Source: Geoalkalibacter sp. (GTDB lineage: Bacteria; Desulfobacterota; Desulfuromonadia; Desulfuromonadales; Geoalkalibacteraceae). From it: a stretch of 64,000 bases of DNA. The stretch lies in NCBI RefSeq assembly GCF_030605225.1, contig NZ_JAUWAV010000008.1:27244-91243 (forward strand), given 5' to 3'. The translations under genes were made by a program, and so were the position numbers. Of this stretch, positions 1 to 8,579 are shown in pieces. Numbering within the stretch: position 1 is the stretch's first letter; each line of letters begins with the position of its first letter. The notes beneath the pieces were generated by a model. It saw nothing but the letters and a program-made list of their open reading frames with translations, was not told the origin of the DNA and did not search any database.

Positions 1-722
1 TCGGGCTCGAGGCGCTGCTGCGCTGGGAGCATCCCGTGCAGGGGATGATTTCGCCGGCGGATTTCATTCCTCTGGCCGAGGAAACCGGCCTGATCGTGCC
101 CCTGGGGCAATGGGTGCTGCAAAGCGCCTGTGCCCAGGCCAAGGAGTGGCAGCAACAGGGCTATCTGCCGGTGCGCATGGCGGTCAACATCTCGGCGCGC
201 GAATTCCGCCAGCCCGATTTCGTCGACAATCTCGATGCGATTCTCGCCGAGACGGGCCTCGATCCTCACTGGCTGGAGCTCGAAATCACCGAGAGCATCG
301 CCATGCAGAACTTCGAGGAAACCATCCTCACCCTCACCGACCTCAAGATTCGCGGGGTGCACCTGGCCATCGACGATTTCGGCACCGGCTACTCGTCCCT
401 GAATTATCTCAAGCGCTTTCCCATCAGCAAGCTCAAGATCGACCAGTCCTTCGTGCGTGACATCAATCGCGACAGCAACGATGAAGCCATCGCCACTTCC
501 ATCATCGCCCTGGGGCGCAGCATGAACATGCAGGTGATCGCCGAGGGGGTGGAAAGCGAGGATCAGGCCGAACTGCTGCTCAGCAAGGGTTGTCATCAGG
601 CGCAGGGCTATCTGTTCTCGGCGGCGGTGCCGGCGGCGCGCATCGAACCCTATCTGCTGCGCCACCAACCGGGCACGGGCAGTCGCGCCGCGGTCATCCA
701 GCTGCCGCGCGCGCAGCTCTGA
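1..722 (+). CDS. EAL-domain c-di-GMP phosphodiesterase, C-terminal part (5' end outside window)
   Basis: The reading frame is open from base 3, and the window opens inside the EAL signature (GLEALLRW), so the N-terminal part lies upstream. The visible 239 residues form an almost complete EAL domain. The catalytic and metal-binding motifs are all present: EAL, NISARE, ELEITES, DDFGTGYSSL, LKIDQSF, AEGVES and QGY. By family knowledge this domain hydrolyses cyclic di-GMP to pGpG in the cytoplasm, and nothing seen suggests inactivity. EAL domains of this kind are often preceded by PAS and GGDEF domains, but that part cannot be seen here. The gene ends 22 bases before the convergent lipocalin-like gene, with no clear terminator between them. 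Confidence 0.93.
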   Translation, partial: GLEALLRWEHPVQGMISPADFIPLAEETGLIVPLGQWVLQSACAQAKEWQQQGYLPVRMAVNISAREFRQPDFVDNLDAILAETGLDPHWLELEITESIAMQNFEETILTLTDLKIRGVHLAIDDFGTGYSSLNYLKRFPISKLKIDQSFVRDINRDSNDEAIATSIIALGRSMNMQVIAEGVESEDQAELLLSKGCHQAQGYLFSAAVPAARIEPYLLRHQPGTGSRAAVIQLPRAQL

Positions 723-744
723 GGCGTTTAGTGCCCCGTGCGGC

Positions 745-1881
745 TCAGCGCGGCTCCTCGGCGTAGCCGGTCAGCTCCACGTAGCCGCGCCCGCTCAGCG
801 GCCGCCCGGCGCGGCTTCCCGTCACGCCCACCGCCCCTTCCCAGTAGCGGATGCTCACCGCGAGTTCCTGGTCGGCGAGCAGGGGCGTCACCCGTAAATC
901 CAGATCCTCCCGGGGCACCCGCAGTCGCCAGCGCGCCGGATAGATGCCGCCGCGCGGGCTACGCCAGTGTTCGAGAACCTCCAGTTCCACCTCCTCGTCC
1001 CGCAGCAATCGACTTTGTCCGTCGGCCTCCACCAAGATCCCCTTGCTCGCCGGATCGCGGCCGCCGTTTTTGAGGCGCAGCTGGTAGAACATCAGCTCGC
1101 GCCCGTCGTCGAGCTGCAAGGCGAACCAGTCCCAGCCCTGCTGATCCGGGGCGAGGGCGCTGGTGCTCCACTCGCGGTCGAGCCAGGAGTCGCCGCGCAC
1201 GGTGAAGCCCTGGGCGCCGATGCGCAGTCGGCCCGAGGTGGGCAGGCGGGTGAAGGAATAATAATAGGAGGCGTTGCCGACCGCGGCGCTTTTGCGGCTC
1301 AGGCCCGCCTCGCCCTGCAGGACCAGGGGTTTGCCTTCATCGAGGCGCAGATCGAGGGCGACCTCGGCGCCCGCGGCTTGCAGGCGCAGGGGAAAGGTCT
1401 GGGCCGGGCCGCTTGCCTGCCAGTCCTCGAGCCACACGCGAAAGGGCGCGGCCTGGGCGCCCGCCAACTCCAGCGCGGCGCGGCTGAAGCGTTCCTCGGC
1501 GAAAAAACGGCCGCCGTCGAGATCGCTCAGGGCGAAGTGCCCCATGTAGAGCTGGTCGGCGCCCCAGGCCGAGGCGCGCGGCACGGGGCTGGGACTCAGG
1601 GCGATGCGGAAGAAGGTGAGCTGATAGCCGAAGCGCCGCCCCGCTTCATCCTTCAGGTTGCCGGTGAAATACCACCATTCGGTCTTGAACTCGGGATGCG
1701 GGCCGTGGTCGTCGGGAAAGACGAAGGGCCGCGGCGCCAGGGCGCGGGCATAGCCTTCGTCCTCCGCGGCGCCGAGGGTGTCGGCGAGGCTCAGGCGCCG
1801 CCCGGTCTCGGGCTCGGGCGACGCGGGATCGCAGGCGCACAGGAACATGATGAGGATGAGGGTGAGCCAGGGCATGCTCAT
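745..1881 (-). CDS. AttH-like secreted lipoprotein (lipocalin-like / CrtC-type predicted hydrolase)
   Basis: The 378-residue protein begins with a short hydrophobic signal ending in a lipobox-like LCAC (about residues 11-14), so it is probably a lipoprotein. The mature part matches the AttH/CrtC lipocalin-like family: an early KTEWWYFTGNL motif, a central YYYSFTRLPTSG stretch and DREWSTSALAPDQQGWDWF. In the family's AttEFGH systems an ABC exporter is linked to a secreted AttH. Here the start codon overlaps the permease stop in an ATGA junction, with GGGAGGA directly upstream, so translation is probably coupled. An upstream in-frame start at 2136 would lie wholly inside the permease gene and is rejected. 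The substrate is unknown. Confidence 0.85.
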   Translation of the reverse strand: MSMPWLTLILIMFLCACDPASPEPETGRRLSLADTLGAAEDEGYARALAPRPFVFPDDHGPHPEFKTEWWYFTGNLKDEAGRRFGYQLTFFRIALSPSPVPRASAWGADQLYMGHFALSDLDGGRFFAEERFSRAALELAGAQAAPFRVWLEDWQASGPAQTFPLRLQAAGAEVALDLRLDEGKPLVLQGEAGLSRKSAAVGNASYYYSFTRLPTSGRLRIGAQGFTVRGDSWLDREWSTSALAPDQQGWDWFALQLDDGRELMFYQLRLKNGGRDPASKGILVEADGQSRLLRDEEVELEVLEHWRSPRGGIYPARWRLRVPREDLDLRVTPLLADQELAVSIRYWEGAVGVTGSRAGRPLSGRGYVELTGYAEEPR

Positions 1882-4421
1882 TCCTCCCGCAGGGCCAGGG
1901 CCGGCGAGGTGCGCGCCATGCGCCAGGCCGGATAGAGCCCCGCCAGCAGCGCCGCGCCCAGGGCCAGCAGCAGCGCCTGTCCCAGGACATCCGGCGCCGG
2001 CAGCGTTTCCATGGTCCAGCCGAAGGAGCGCCGGTTGATGACGTGGATGAGCGCCAAGGCCTGAGCGATGCCCAGGGGCAGGGCGAGCAGCCCGGCGCAC
2101 AGGCCCAGAAGGCCGGTTTCGGCGCTCACCAGGCACCAGAGCCGGCGCGGCGTGAGGCCGTTGACGCGCAGCACCGCCAGTTCGCGGGAGCGCTCGATCT
2201 GCATGGCCATCAGTGCGTTGAGAATGCCGACGAAGGCCACCAGCACGGCGAGCAGGCGCAGCACCGCGGTGATGGCGAAGGTGCGGTCGAAAGTCGCCAT
2301 GGACGCCTCGCGCAGGGCGCGGTTGGAGTAGATGACCAGCGGCCCTCGCTCACCGGCCAGGGTGCGCAGTTCTTCCGCCAGTTGATCGGCATCCTGCCCC
2401 GGGTCGAGGTACAGGCCGAGAGCGTCGACGCCCTCGGCGTCCCAGTAGCGCGCGAAAATCGCGCGGCTCAGGGTGACGCGCCCCTGGTCCGAGCCGTAGT
2501 CGCGATGGATGCCGAGGATGCGGAAGTCGACGGGTCCGCGATCGGTGCGCAGTTCGAGGGCATCGCCGACCCTGAGGTCGCGGTGGTAGGCGAAGGGCTC
2601 CGAAACGATGACCACCGGCTCCTGGTCGAAGCGCCGCCAGATCTCGCGGGGGTCGCCGCTTGCGAAGCGATAGCCCGGCTGGGCGCGCGGCGGAATGTCC
2701 ACGGCGAAGAGCTCCGTGACCCCGGACGGCTCTTCCAGCAGCAGATGCCGGGCGCGGGTGGCGAAAGCCACCCCGGGAACCCGCGTCAGCTCCTCCGCCA
2801 GCTCGGGATCGAGGGGCGCGCGGCCGGCTTCGAAGCCCGCGCTCGGGGTGCTGATGTAGATGTCGGCGCGCAGGTAGGATTCCAGCCATTGGACGACGCT
2901 CAGGCGAAAACTGCCGATCATCAGGCCGACGCCGATGGTCGCCGCCACCGCCACCACCAGGGCCGCCGTCGCCACGCCGCCGCGACTCAAGGTCGCGGCC
3001 AGGTCGCGCGCCGCCATTCGGCCGAGGAGTCCTCCCGCCAGTCCCAGCGGCGTCTGCAGCAGGCGCAGCAGCAGCAAAAGCAGGCCCGGCACGGCCAGGG
3101 CGTAGCCCAGGATCACCGCGAACAGTGCGAGAAAGCTCAAGACCAGGCTCTTTCCCGGCAACATCAGGAGCAGCCCGCCCAGGGCGGCGAGCAGCAGGCC
3201 GGCCAGGGCGACCCAGGGGGCGAGGCGGCGCCGGCGGCTTTCCAGGACCGAGCGGGTCAGGGCCAGGCGCGGCGCCGCGCGGGTGGCTTCCCAGGCCGGT
3301 ATCAGGGCGGCGCCCAGGGTCGCCCCCAGACCCAGGGCGATGCCCTTGAAGAGGGACCAGGGGCTCAATTCCAACTGCTCGACGTTGAGCACGAAATACA
3401 GGTCGTTGATGGTGCGCGTCACCATGCGCAGCAGGCCTTGCCCAAGGCCCACACCCAGCAGCAGGCCGCAGAGGGTGCCGGCCAGGCCGATGAGCAGGGC
3501 TTCGCCGAGAATCAGGCGAAAGATCTGGGGGCGACTCACTCCCAGGGTGCGCAGAATGCCGAGCAGGGGACGGCGCTGCAGGACCAAGAAAGTCAGGGTG
3601 TTGTAGATGAGAAACATGCCCACCACCAGGGCGAGCAGGCTCAGGGCGTTGAGATTGAGCTGAAAGGCGCGGGTCATCCGCGCCATCGCCTCCAGGCGCG
3701 TCGAGGCCGGGATGATCTCCGCTCCGGCGGGCAACAGGGGGCGCAGGGCGGCAAGGCGCGCCTCGCCCTGCGCCCCTTCGGGAAGGATCAGCTCGATGCG
3801 CGAGAGGCGCCCGAGGTGATCGAGGGTTTCCTGGGCGGTGGCGATATCGACGACGATGAGATGATCGAGGCCTTGGGCGCTCAGCTCATCGGGCGCGGCG
3901 AGGGTGCCCACCAGGGTCAGGAACCGAGAGCGGCCGCCCGCTTCCACCACAAACCTCTCGCCCACCCTGAGGTCCAGGCGCCGGGCGAGGCGTTCGAGGA
4001 GCAGGGCGCTGCCCGGTTCGACGAGCAGGCGGGTGATCTGGTTTTTCCCGTCGAGGCTCGGGGTGTAGCTGCGAAAGGGTCGCTCGGCGAGGGGATCGAC
4101 GCCGAAAATGCGCAGCGTTCGGCCCGGCGCGGCGGGCAGGGCGGCGTAGCCCTCGACCACCGGCGCGAGATCGCGCAGCCCGGCCTCGACGCGCAACCGC
4201 GCATAGGTTTGTTCGTCGAGTCCCTGCGGGCCGCCGATGATCTGGTGGCTGGCCCGGCCGCTCAGGGTCTCGGCCGAGAGGCGAAAGGCGCGCGCCGCGC
4301 TGCTGTTGGCCAGGTCGATGCCGATCACCACCGCCACGCCCAGGGCCACGCCGATCACGGCAAAGAGCAGTTGCAGGGGATGGCGGCGCAAAAAGCGCAG
4401 CAGGGCGCGGGAAAGGATCAT
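1878..4421 (-). CDS. ABC transporter permease with two FtsX-like domains (AttFG-like fusion)
   Basis: This 847-residue membrane protein has one N-terminal transmembrane helix, a large extracytoplasmic domain, a first FtsX-type helix bundle (about residues 260-400), a second membrane and soluble block, and a final FtsX bundle ending in the typical [23 protein letters not shown] tail. Its length and duplicated layout match large permeases such as YbbP, which do the work of two separate subunits (AttF plus AttG). It starts at ATG 4421, overlapping the ATPase stop by four bases, and ends overlapping the lipoprotein start. Proteins of this class usually move or release envelope lipids or lipoproteins instead of importing solutes. 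Which substrate it handles cannot be told from the sequence. Confidence 0.9.
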   Translation of the reverse strand: MILSRALLRFLRRHPLQLLFAVIGVALGVAVVIGIDLANSSAARAFRLSAETLSGRASHQIIGGPQGLDEQTYARLRVEAGLRDLAPVVEGYAALPAAPGRTLRIFGVDPLAERPFRSYTPSLDGKNQITRLLVEPGSALLLERLARRLDLRVGERFVVEAGGRSRFLTLVGTLAAPDELSAQGLDHLIVVDIATAQETLDHLGRLSRIELILPEGAQGEARLAALRPLLPAGAEIIPASTRLEAMARMTRAFQLNLNALSLLALVVGMFLIYNTLTFLVLQRRPLLGILRTLGVSRPQIFRLILGEALLIGLAGTLCGLLLGVGLGQGLLRMVTRTINDLYFVLNVEQLELSPWSLFKGIALGLGATLGAALIPAWEATRAAPRLALTRSVLESRRRRLAPWVALAGLLLAALGGLLLMLPGKSLVLSFLALFAVILGYALAVPGLLLLLLRLLQTPLGLAGGLLGRMAARDLAATLSRGGVATAALVVAVAATIGVGLMIGSFRLSVVQWLESYLRADIYISTPSAGFEAGRAPLDPELAEELTRVPGVAFATRARHLLLEEPSGVTELFAVDIPPRAQPGYRFASGDPREIWRRFDQEPVVIVSEPFAYHRDLRVGDALELRTDRGPVDFRILGIHRDYGSDQGRVTLSRAIFARYWDAEGVDALGLYLDPGQDADQLAEELRTLAGERGPLVIYSNRALREASMATFDRTFAITAVLRLLAVLVAFVGILNALMAMQIERSRELAVLRVNGLTPRRLWCLVSAETGLLGLCAGLLALPLGIAQALALIHVINRRSFGWTMETLPAPDVLGQALLLALGAALLAGLYPAWRMARTSPALALREE

Positions 4422-5125
4422 GCCGCCGACTCCACGAGGCGCCCCGCGCGGATGCTGAGGATGCGATCGGCGCGCGCCGCCACCTCGGCGCTGTGGGTGA
4501 CCATGAGCAGGGTGCCGCCGTGCTCGCGCACCAGGGCGTCGAGCAGATCCAGGGCCGCCCGGCCGGTTTCGGCGTCGAGGTTGCCGGTGGGTTCGTCGGC
4601 GAGCAGCAGGGCGGGGCGGTGAATCAGCGCCCGGGCGATGGCGACGCGTTGCTGCTCGCCCCCGGAGAGCCGGTCGGGAAAGGCCGCGGCGCGCTCGCGC
4701 AGGCCCACGGCGCCGAGCAACTCGTCGGCGCGCTGCTGCTCCGCCTTGCCGATGCGGCCTTGCAGTTCCAGGGGCAGAAGCAGGTTTTCCAGCACCGTCA
4801 GGGTGGGGATCAGATTGAAGAACTGAAAGACAAAGCCCAGGTGGCGGCGGCGAAACAGGGTCCGTTCATGCTCGCCGAGGCGGTTGAGCACCGTGCCGTC
4901 GATGATGACCTCGCCGCGGTCAGGCTGGTCGATGCCGCTGATGAGGTTGAGCAGGGTCGATTTGCCCGAGCCGCTGCGCCCGAGCAGGGCGATGCGCTCG
5001 CCTCTTTTGATGTCGGCCTCGATGCCCGCGAAAATCGTACGGGTGCTCTCGCCTTCGCGATAGCTCTTGGTCAAATCACGCAGTTGCAGCAAAGGGACGG
5101 GCAGGGTCGGGGAGGCAGGGACCAT
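4418..5125 (-). CDS. ABC transporter ATP-binding protein, LolD/MacB type (AttE-like)
   Basis: The 235-residue ATPase carries Walker A (GRSGSGKST, about residues 50-58), a Q-loop, the signature LSGGEQQR and Walker B with the LolD/MacB-type [12 protein letters not shown]. It is the first gene of a three-gene operon with the double FtsX permease and the lipocalin-like lipoprotein, and all junctions are ATGA overlaps. The domain set and gene order match AttE-AttFG-AttH. It would power the permease from the cytoplasmic face. The gene is divergent from the PP2C phosphatase gene, with about 100 bases between the 5' ends. No strong promoter was recognised on this strand. Confidence 0.92.
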   Translation of the reverse strand: MVPASPTLPVPLLQLRDLTKSYREGESTRTIFAGIEADIKRGERIALLGRSGSGKSTLLNLISGIDQPDRGEVIIDGTVLNRLGEHERTLFRRRHLGFVFQFFNLIPTLTVLENLLLPLELQGRIGKAEQQRADELLGAVGLRERAAAFPDRLSGGEQQRVAIARALIHRPALLLADEPTGNLDAETGRAALDLLDALVREHGGTLLMVTHSAEVAARADRILSIRAGRLVESAA

Positions 5126-5196
5126 GGCGTATTCCCAAGACTAAGGGTGACGGAATCAGTGTAGCAGACTCCCGCGCCTCGTGACGGGTCGAGCCA

Positions 5197-5224
5197 TTGA
5201 CAGTTCGGGGGATCGGCCTATAGT
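5197..5224 (+). promoter_or_regulatory. Sigma-70 promoter of the PP2C phosphatase gene
   Basis: A perfect -35 box TTGACA (5197-5202), a 16-base spacer and a -10 box TATAGT (5219-5224) are present. Transcription should start near 5231. That makes the GTG at 5231 an unlikely start codon and supports the ATG at 5270, which has AGGTGGG just upstream. Confidence 0.75.
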
Positions 5225-5269
5225 AGGGAAGTGCCGACGGCTTGTATCCCAGGTTGCGCGAGGTGGGTC

Positions 5270-6457
5270 ATGCCCGAAAAAATTCTCATCGCCCAGGCTC
5301 CCGGCGAAGAACGCCGCAGGCTCCAGGCGCTGATCCGCGGCCAGGGCTATTTCGCGGTGACCGCCTCAAATGTCGAGGAGGCGCTGCGTCTGCTCGCGGA
5401 ACATCCCGCGCTGCTGCTCTTCGACACGGAGTTGGGTGGCGTCGGCGGAGAGATCCCTTGGACGGAGTTGGAGGCCGGCTGTCGCCGCCAGGATACGGAC
5501 TGTCTGGCGCTGCTCGCGCCGGGCCGCTCGGCGGCGGCCCTGCGCGAACTCGCCCCCTGGTTGGCCGGAACTCTGGCGCGGCCCGTCGATGCGGCGGATC
5601 TGGGGGCGCGCCTCAAGGACGTGCTGACCATCCGGCGCCTCGGCCATGAGCTGTCCCTGGCCCATCAGATGCTCAACAAGACGCGGCGCGAATTCGCCGA
5701 GAGCCTGCGCGCCGCCGCGCAGATCCAGAAAAATCTGCTGCCCCGCCAGTTGCCGCGCGTCGAAAGCCTCCAGTTCGCCTATCGTTTCATGCCCTGCGCG
5801 GCCATCGGCGGCGATCTGTTCAATGTGCTGCGCCTGGATGAGGACACGGTGCTGGTCTATCTCTTCGACGTCAGCGGCCACGGCGTGTCCTCGGCCATGG
5901 TCGGGGTATCGGTGCACCAGAGCCTCTCGCCTCACAGCGGGCGCATCGTCAAGCAGCGCCTCGATCAGCCGCCCTATTATCGCATTCCCTCTCCGGCGCA
6001 GGTCATGGCGGCGCTGGAAGCCGAATTTCCCTTTGAACGTTTCGAGAAATTCTTCACCATCGCCTATCTGCTCATCGACATCCACTGCGGTCGGGTGCGC
6101 TACTGCAACGCCGGGCATCCCCCGCCGATTCTGCTGCGGGCCGACGGACGCCTGGACACCCTGCAGGTCGGCGGCGGCCTCATCGGCCTGAGCGAGGTGG
6201 GGCCCTTCAGCGAGGGCGAGGTGCGGTTGAATCCGGGAGATCGTCTTTATCTGTATTCCGACGGCATCGTCGAGCATGGCGGCGACGGGCGCGAGATGTT
6301 CGGCGAGGAACGCCTGCTGCGCAAGCTGGGCGAGTTGCGGCGGCGCGATCTGGGCACGGTGTGCGAAAAGATCATCGAGGCGCTGCTCGACTTCGGGCGG
6401 GGCGCGCCTCTCAAGGATGACGTGACCCTGCTCGGGGTCGAATACCGGGGGAATTGA
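5270..6457 (+). CDS. PP2C-type (SpoIIE/RsbU-like) phosphatase with degenerate receiver domain
   Basis: The protein has 395 residues. Residues about 1-120 fold like a response-regulator receiver but are degenerate: the usual acidic DD pair is replaced by AQAPGE, although a phosphoacceptor-like LLLFDTEL is present and the switch lysine is RP instead of KP. A linker helix (about 130-170) leads into a SpoIIE-type PP2C domain with IGGDLFNV, DVSGHGVSSAMV, LYSDGIVE and KDDVTLL, which carry the metal-binding aspartates. Such proteins dephosphorylate anti-sigma-factor antagonists in partner-switching pathways. No antagonist or anti-sigma kinase gene is adjacent, so its target is unknown. The ATG at 5270 is chosen from the promoter position and ribosome binding site. 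Confidence 0.88.
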   Translation: MPEKILIAQAPGEERRRLQALIRGQGYFAVTASNVEEALRLLAEHPALLLFDTELGGVGGEIPWTELEAGCRRQDTDCLALLAPGRSAAALRELAPWLAGTLARPVDAADLGARLKDVLTIRRLGHELSLAHQMLNKTRREFAESLRAAAQIQKNLLPRQLPRVESLQFAYRFMPCAAIGGDLFNVLRLDEDTVLVYLFDVSGHGVSSAMVGVSVHQSLSPHSGRIVKQRLDQPPYYRIPSPAQVMAALEAEFPFERFEKFFTIAYLLIDIHCGRVRYCNAGHPPPILLRADGRLDTLQVGGGLIGLSEVGPFSEGEVRLNPGDRLYLYSDGIVEHGGDGREMFGEERLLRKLGELRRRDLGTVCEKIIEALLDFGRGAPLKDDVTLLGVEYRGN

Positions 6458-6460
6458 ACG

Positions 6461-6501
6461 AAAAAACCCGGGAGAGCCTCAGGGCCCCTCCCGGGTTTTT
6501 T
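6461..6501. terminator. Bidirectional intrinsic terminator
   Basis: A 14-base inverted repeat (6461-6474 and 6488-6501) reads AAAAAACCCGGGAG / CTCCCGGGTTTTTT. The GC core is flanked by A6 and T6, so it can end transcripts from both the phosphatase gene and the convergent pal gene. Confidence 0.9.
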
Positions 6502-6518
6502 GCTGGGGGAAGAAAAGT

Positions 6519-7031
6519 TTAGCGCACGAATTCAGCGCGGCGGTTTTTCGCCCAGGCCGCTTCGTTGCTGGCCGGGTCGAGGGGGCGCTCTTCGCCGTAG
6601 CTGATGATGCGGGTGCGCTCGGCGGCAACGCCCAGGCTCACCAGGTAGTTCTGCGCGGCGCGGGCGCGGCGCTCGCCCAGGGCCAGGTTGTACTCGTCGG
6701 AACCACGCTCGTCGCAATGACCTTCGATGACGATGTTGACGCCGGGGTTGGCGAGCAGATACTGACCGGTGGCGGCCAGGATCTGGCGGGCTTCGGCGCT
6801 CAGGGTGTAGGAATCGAAGTCAAAGTGAATGCGCTCCATCTGGAAGGACACTTCGGCGGGAACGCGCGCGGCGTCGCGGGCTTCGCTGCCGGTGAAGGCG
6901 CTCGAGGCCGGAGCGCTTTCGACGGCGGCGGGCGCGGCGGCCTCCTGGTCGGGGCGGGGCTTCTTGGCGCAGGCGGGCAGGGAAACGATGGCGAACAGAA
7001 TCAGGGCGACAGTGGCAAGCTTGCGGTACAT
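6519..7031 (-). CDS. pal: Peptidoglycan-associated lipoprotein Pal (OmpA-like)
   Basis: This 170-residue protein has a lipoprotein signal with lipobox LPAC (about residues 18-21). A Pro/Ala-rich linker follows, then an OmpA-like peptidoglycan-binding domain (about 65-170) with IHFDFDSYTLS, IEGHCDERGSDEYNLALGE and RIISYGEERP, typical of Pal. Family role: an outer-membrane lipoprotein that binds meso-diaminopimelate in peptidoglycan and works with TolB and TolA in envelope constriction. No tol genes are nearby, which is unusual for pal. The start at 7031 gives the signal peptide. A longer in-frame start at 7184 would extend into the upstream gene region and lacks family support. Confidence 0.92.
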   Translation of the reverse strand: MYRKLATVALILFAIVSLPACAKKPRPDQEAAAPAAVESAPASSAFTGSEARDAARVPAEVSFQMERIHFDFDSYTLSAEARQILAATGQYLLANPGVNIVIEGHCDERGSDEYNLALGERRARAAQNYLVSLGVAAERTRIISYGEERPLDPASNEAAWAKNRRAEFVR

Positions 7032-7141
7032 GGGTTGAACCTTTCTCGATGGTGGATGGTTGAAGAAAAACCTGCCGCACGGGGACATCCCGTCGCGCGC
7101 AGGCCCTTTGCAGGGGGATCTATGGAAAACTGCCGGGCAGT

Positions 7142-7468
7142 CTAGGCGGGGGGGACGAAGGGTTCGAAATAGACCTCGGGCCACGACAGGATGCGGCTCC
7201 AGGTCGGATTGTCCCGTTGGGGCAAGGGCGCAGGCGGCGTGTCGAGCGCGAGGCTCAGGGTGCAGTTGTCAAGGAGGGTGCGTTTGGTCTTGAACGGAAA
7301 CGCCGGCGCCTTGACATCGCCGTCGGCGACATAGGCCGTTTTGGCGATGAAATGCTCGATGGGCTGGACGAAGGTTTCGTAGGAAACGCTTCCCAGGCGG
7401 ATGGTCAGGAACACCCCGATGAGGGCGACGGCCAAGGTTTTGCAGAGAAAAGCCCGCAAAGGCTTCAT
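7142..7468 (-). CDS. Small exported or membrane-anchored protein of unknown function
   Basis: I do not recognise this 108-residue protein. Residues about 8-24 form a hydrophobic segment after a basic N-terminus, consistent with a signal peptide or membrane anchor. The rest looks extracytoplasmic and Pro-rich, ending PEVYFEPFVPPA. The ATG at 7468 is preferred over the in-frame GTG at 7510, because a promoter with a -10 box at 7511-7516 would start the transcript near 7504, below that GTG. There is no clear Shine-Dalgarno sequence, so the start remains uncertain. It lies 110 bases upstream of pal on the same strand and could be co-transcribed with it. Confidence 0.55.
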   Translation of the reverse strand: MKPLRAFLCKTLAVALIGVFLTIRLGSVSYETFVQPIEHFIAKTAYVADGDVKAPAFPFKTKRTLLDNCTLSLALDTPPAPLPQRDNPTWSRILSWPEVYFEPFVPPA

Positions 7469-7510
7469 GATGACAAAGGTACCGCCATAATAGAATGAAA
7501 AACGCCGCAC

Positions 7511-7541
7511 ATAATAAGGAAATCCCCCGGGGGATTGTCAA
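7511..7541 (-). promoter_or_regulatory. MerR-style promoter: 19-bp spacer containing a perfect palindrome
   Basis: On the minus strand TTGACA (complement of 7536-7541) and TATTAT (complement of 7511-7516) are separated by 19 bases. The spacer is almost filled by the perfect 16-base palindrome AATCCCCCGGGGGATT (7521-7536). Over-long 19-20 base spacers with a central dyad are the hallmark of promoters twisted into shape by MerR-family activators. It would drive the small exported-protein gene and perhaps pal. Confidence 0.6.
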
Positions 7542-7599
7542 TAGAAATTTTGCAGGGCCCTGACGAATTCCAGCGCCGGGTGCTCTGCCTGTTCTTTCA

Positions 7600-7836
7600 T
7601 CAGTGCTGCCCGCAACTGCCGCAGGTCGAGCGACGGCAATGCGGCTGGGCCACGGCTTCCCGGGTGTTTCCGCCGTGGGCGGCGAGGCTGGCCCGCGACA
7701 CCCACCAGCAGCCCTCGATTTCGCGGCCTTCGAGCAGGCCGCGCTTGAGGTTCATGAGAATGTTGACGGTGGTGGTGCCAAGGGTCGCGGCGGCCTCTTC
7801 GAGGCTGACCAAATCCGGATCGATGGGGGTCTGCAT
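7600..7836 (-). CDS. Mini helix-turn-helix protein (MerR/excisionase-like) with Cys-rich tail
   Basis: The 78-residue protein has a helix-turn-helix with a short wing (VSLEEAAATLGTTTVNIL, then GCWWVSRASLAAHG, about residues 10-55), like the excisionase/MerR-superfamily fold. It lacks the coiled coil and effector domain of full MerR proteins. Its last 15 residues carry a compact His/Cys cluster (HC, then C and SC spaced as C-x4-C-x2-C, ending in QH) that could bind metal. AGGAG sits six or more bases before the ATG. It lies downstream of tesA on the same strand and just upstream of the MerR-style promoter at 7511-7541, so it is a candidate regulator of that site. This link is inference. Confidence 0.65.
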   Translation of the reverse strand: MQTPIDPDLVSLEEAAATLGTTTVNILMNLKRGLLEGREIEGCWWVSRASLAAHGGNTREAVAQPHCRRSTCGSCGQH

Positions 7837-7894
7837 GGGGGGTCTCCTGGGTCGATGAGGGCTGCTGACCTCGGAGGTCTTTCAGATTTCGTGC

Positions 7895-7950
7895 CGAAAA
7901 GCCATGGGGCTCATGGCACAGATGAGTCTCGTGGGACCTATGGCTTTTCG
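7895..7950. repeat. Long nested hairpin at the end of tesA
   Basis: An 11-base perfect inverted repeat (CGAAAAGCCAT at 7895-7905, ATGGCTTTTCG at 7940-7950) encloses a second smaller stem (GCTCAT / ATGAGT around 7909-7926). It overlaps the last codons and stop of tesA and lies before the mini HTH gene. There is no T-run after it on either strand, so it is not a standard terminator. It may be an mRNA processing or stability element. Confidence 0.5.
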
Positions 7951-8579
7951 CCTTTCGTTTGCGCCGCCACCTCCTTGATCAATGGCAGAATCCGTCGCAC
8001 GATTTCTTCCACGCCTTGAGCGTTGGGGTGGATGCCGTCGGGCAGGTTCAGTTCGGGAACTCCGGCCACCCCTTCCAGAAAAAACGGGTAGAGGGGCACC
8101 TGGTGCTGTTTGGCGAGTTGGGGGTAGAGTCCGTCAAATGGGATATAATAGTCGCTGCCCAGGTTGCGCGGCGCAAGCATGCCGGCAAGGATCGGCCGCA
8201 CGCCGCGCTCCTTGAGGCGCCTGAGGATGGCGTCGAGATTGGCCTGGGTGTGCTCGGGGTCCAGTCCGCGCAGGGCGTCGTTGGCTCCCAGTTCGACAAG
8301 CACGATGTGGGGTGCGTCGGCCAGGGTCCACTCCAGGCGCGCCAGTCCGCCGGCGCTGGTGTCTCCGGAGACGCCGGCGTTGATCACCCGCACCCGGCAG
8401 CCGGCGTCCCGCAGGGCTTGTTCAAGTTGCGCGGGAAAGGCCTCGTCGGGGGCCAGGCCGTAGCCCGCGGCAAGGCTGTCGCCGAGCACCGTCAGGCGCA
8501 GGGGTTCCTGAGCGGCGGGGGCCTTGAGGGGCGTCAACAGCGCTCCGGCAAAAAAAATCGCAAGGAGAAAGGTACGCAT
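7938..8579 (-). CDS. tesA: Arylesterase / lysophospholipase TesA (SGNH-GDSL hydrolase)
   Basis: The protein has 213 residues with a signal peptide (about 1-22, ending in KAPAAQ), so it is periplasmic. It has SGNH blocks in order: VLGDSLAAGYG with the nucleophile Ser near residue 35, the conserved Gly block, ELGANDALRGL with the Asn of block III, and DGIHPNAQG with the catalytic Asp and His. Family role: thioesterase, arylesterase or lysophospholipase. Its ATG (8579-8577) overlaps the ATG of the divergent ATPase gene (8578-8580) in a shared CATG. The ribosome binding site is weak (AGGG two bases away); an alternative ATG at 8591 would overlap the ATPase gene further. The tesA/ybbAP neighbourhood is also known from E. 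coli. Confidence 0.92.
   Translation of the reverse strand: MRTFLLAIFFAGALLTPLKAPAAQEPLRLTVLGDSLAAGYGLAPDEAFPAQLEQALRDAGCRVRVINAGVSGDTSAGGLARLEWTLADAPHIVLVELGANDALRGLDPEHTQANLDAILRRLKERGVRPILAGMLAPRNLGSDYYIPFDGLYPQLAKQHQVPLYPFFLEGVAGVPELNLPDGIHPNAQGVEEIVRRILPLIKEVAAQTKGEKP

Noticed and set aside
2043..4622. A long open frame (859 codons) on the plus strand antisense to the ABC permease and ATPase
   Set aside because: It is Gln/Gly/Ala/Arg-rich with no recognisable domain or ribosome binding site. It mirrors the codon use of the real genes on the other strand, as is common in high-GC DNA.
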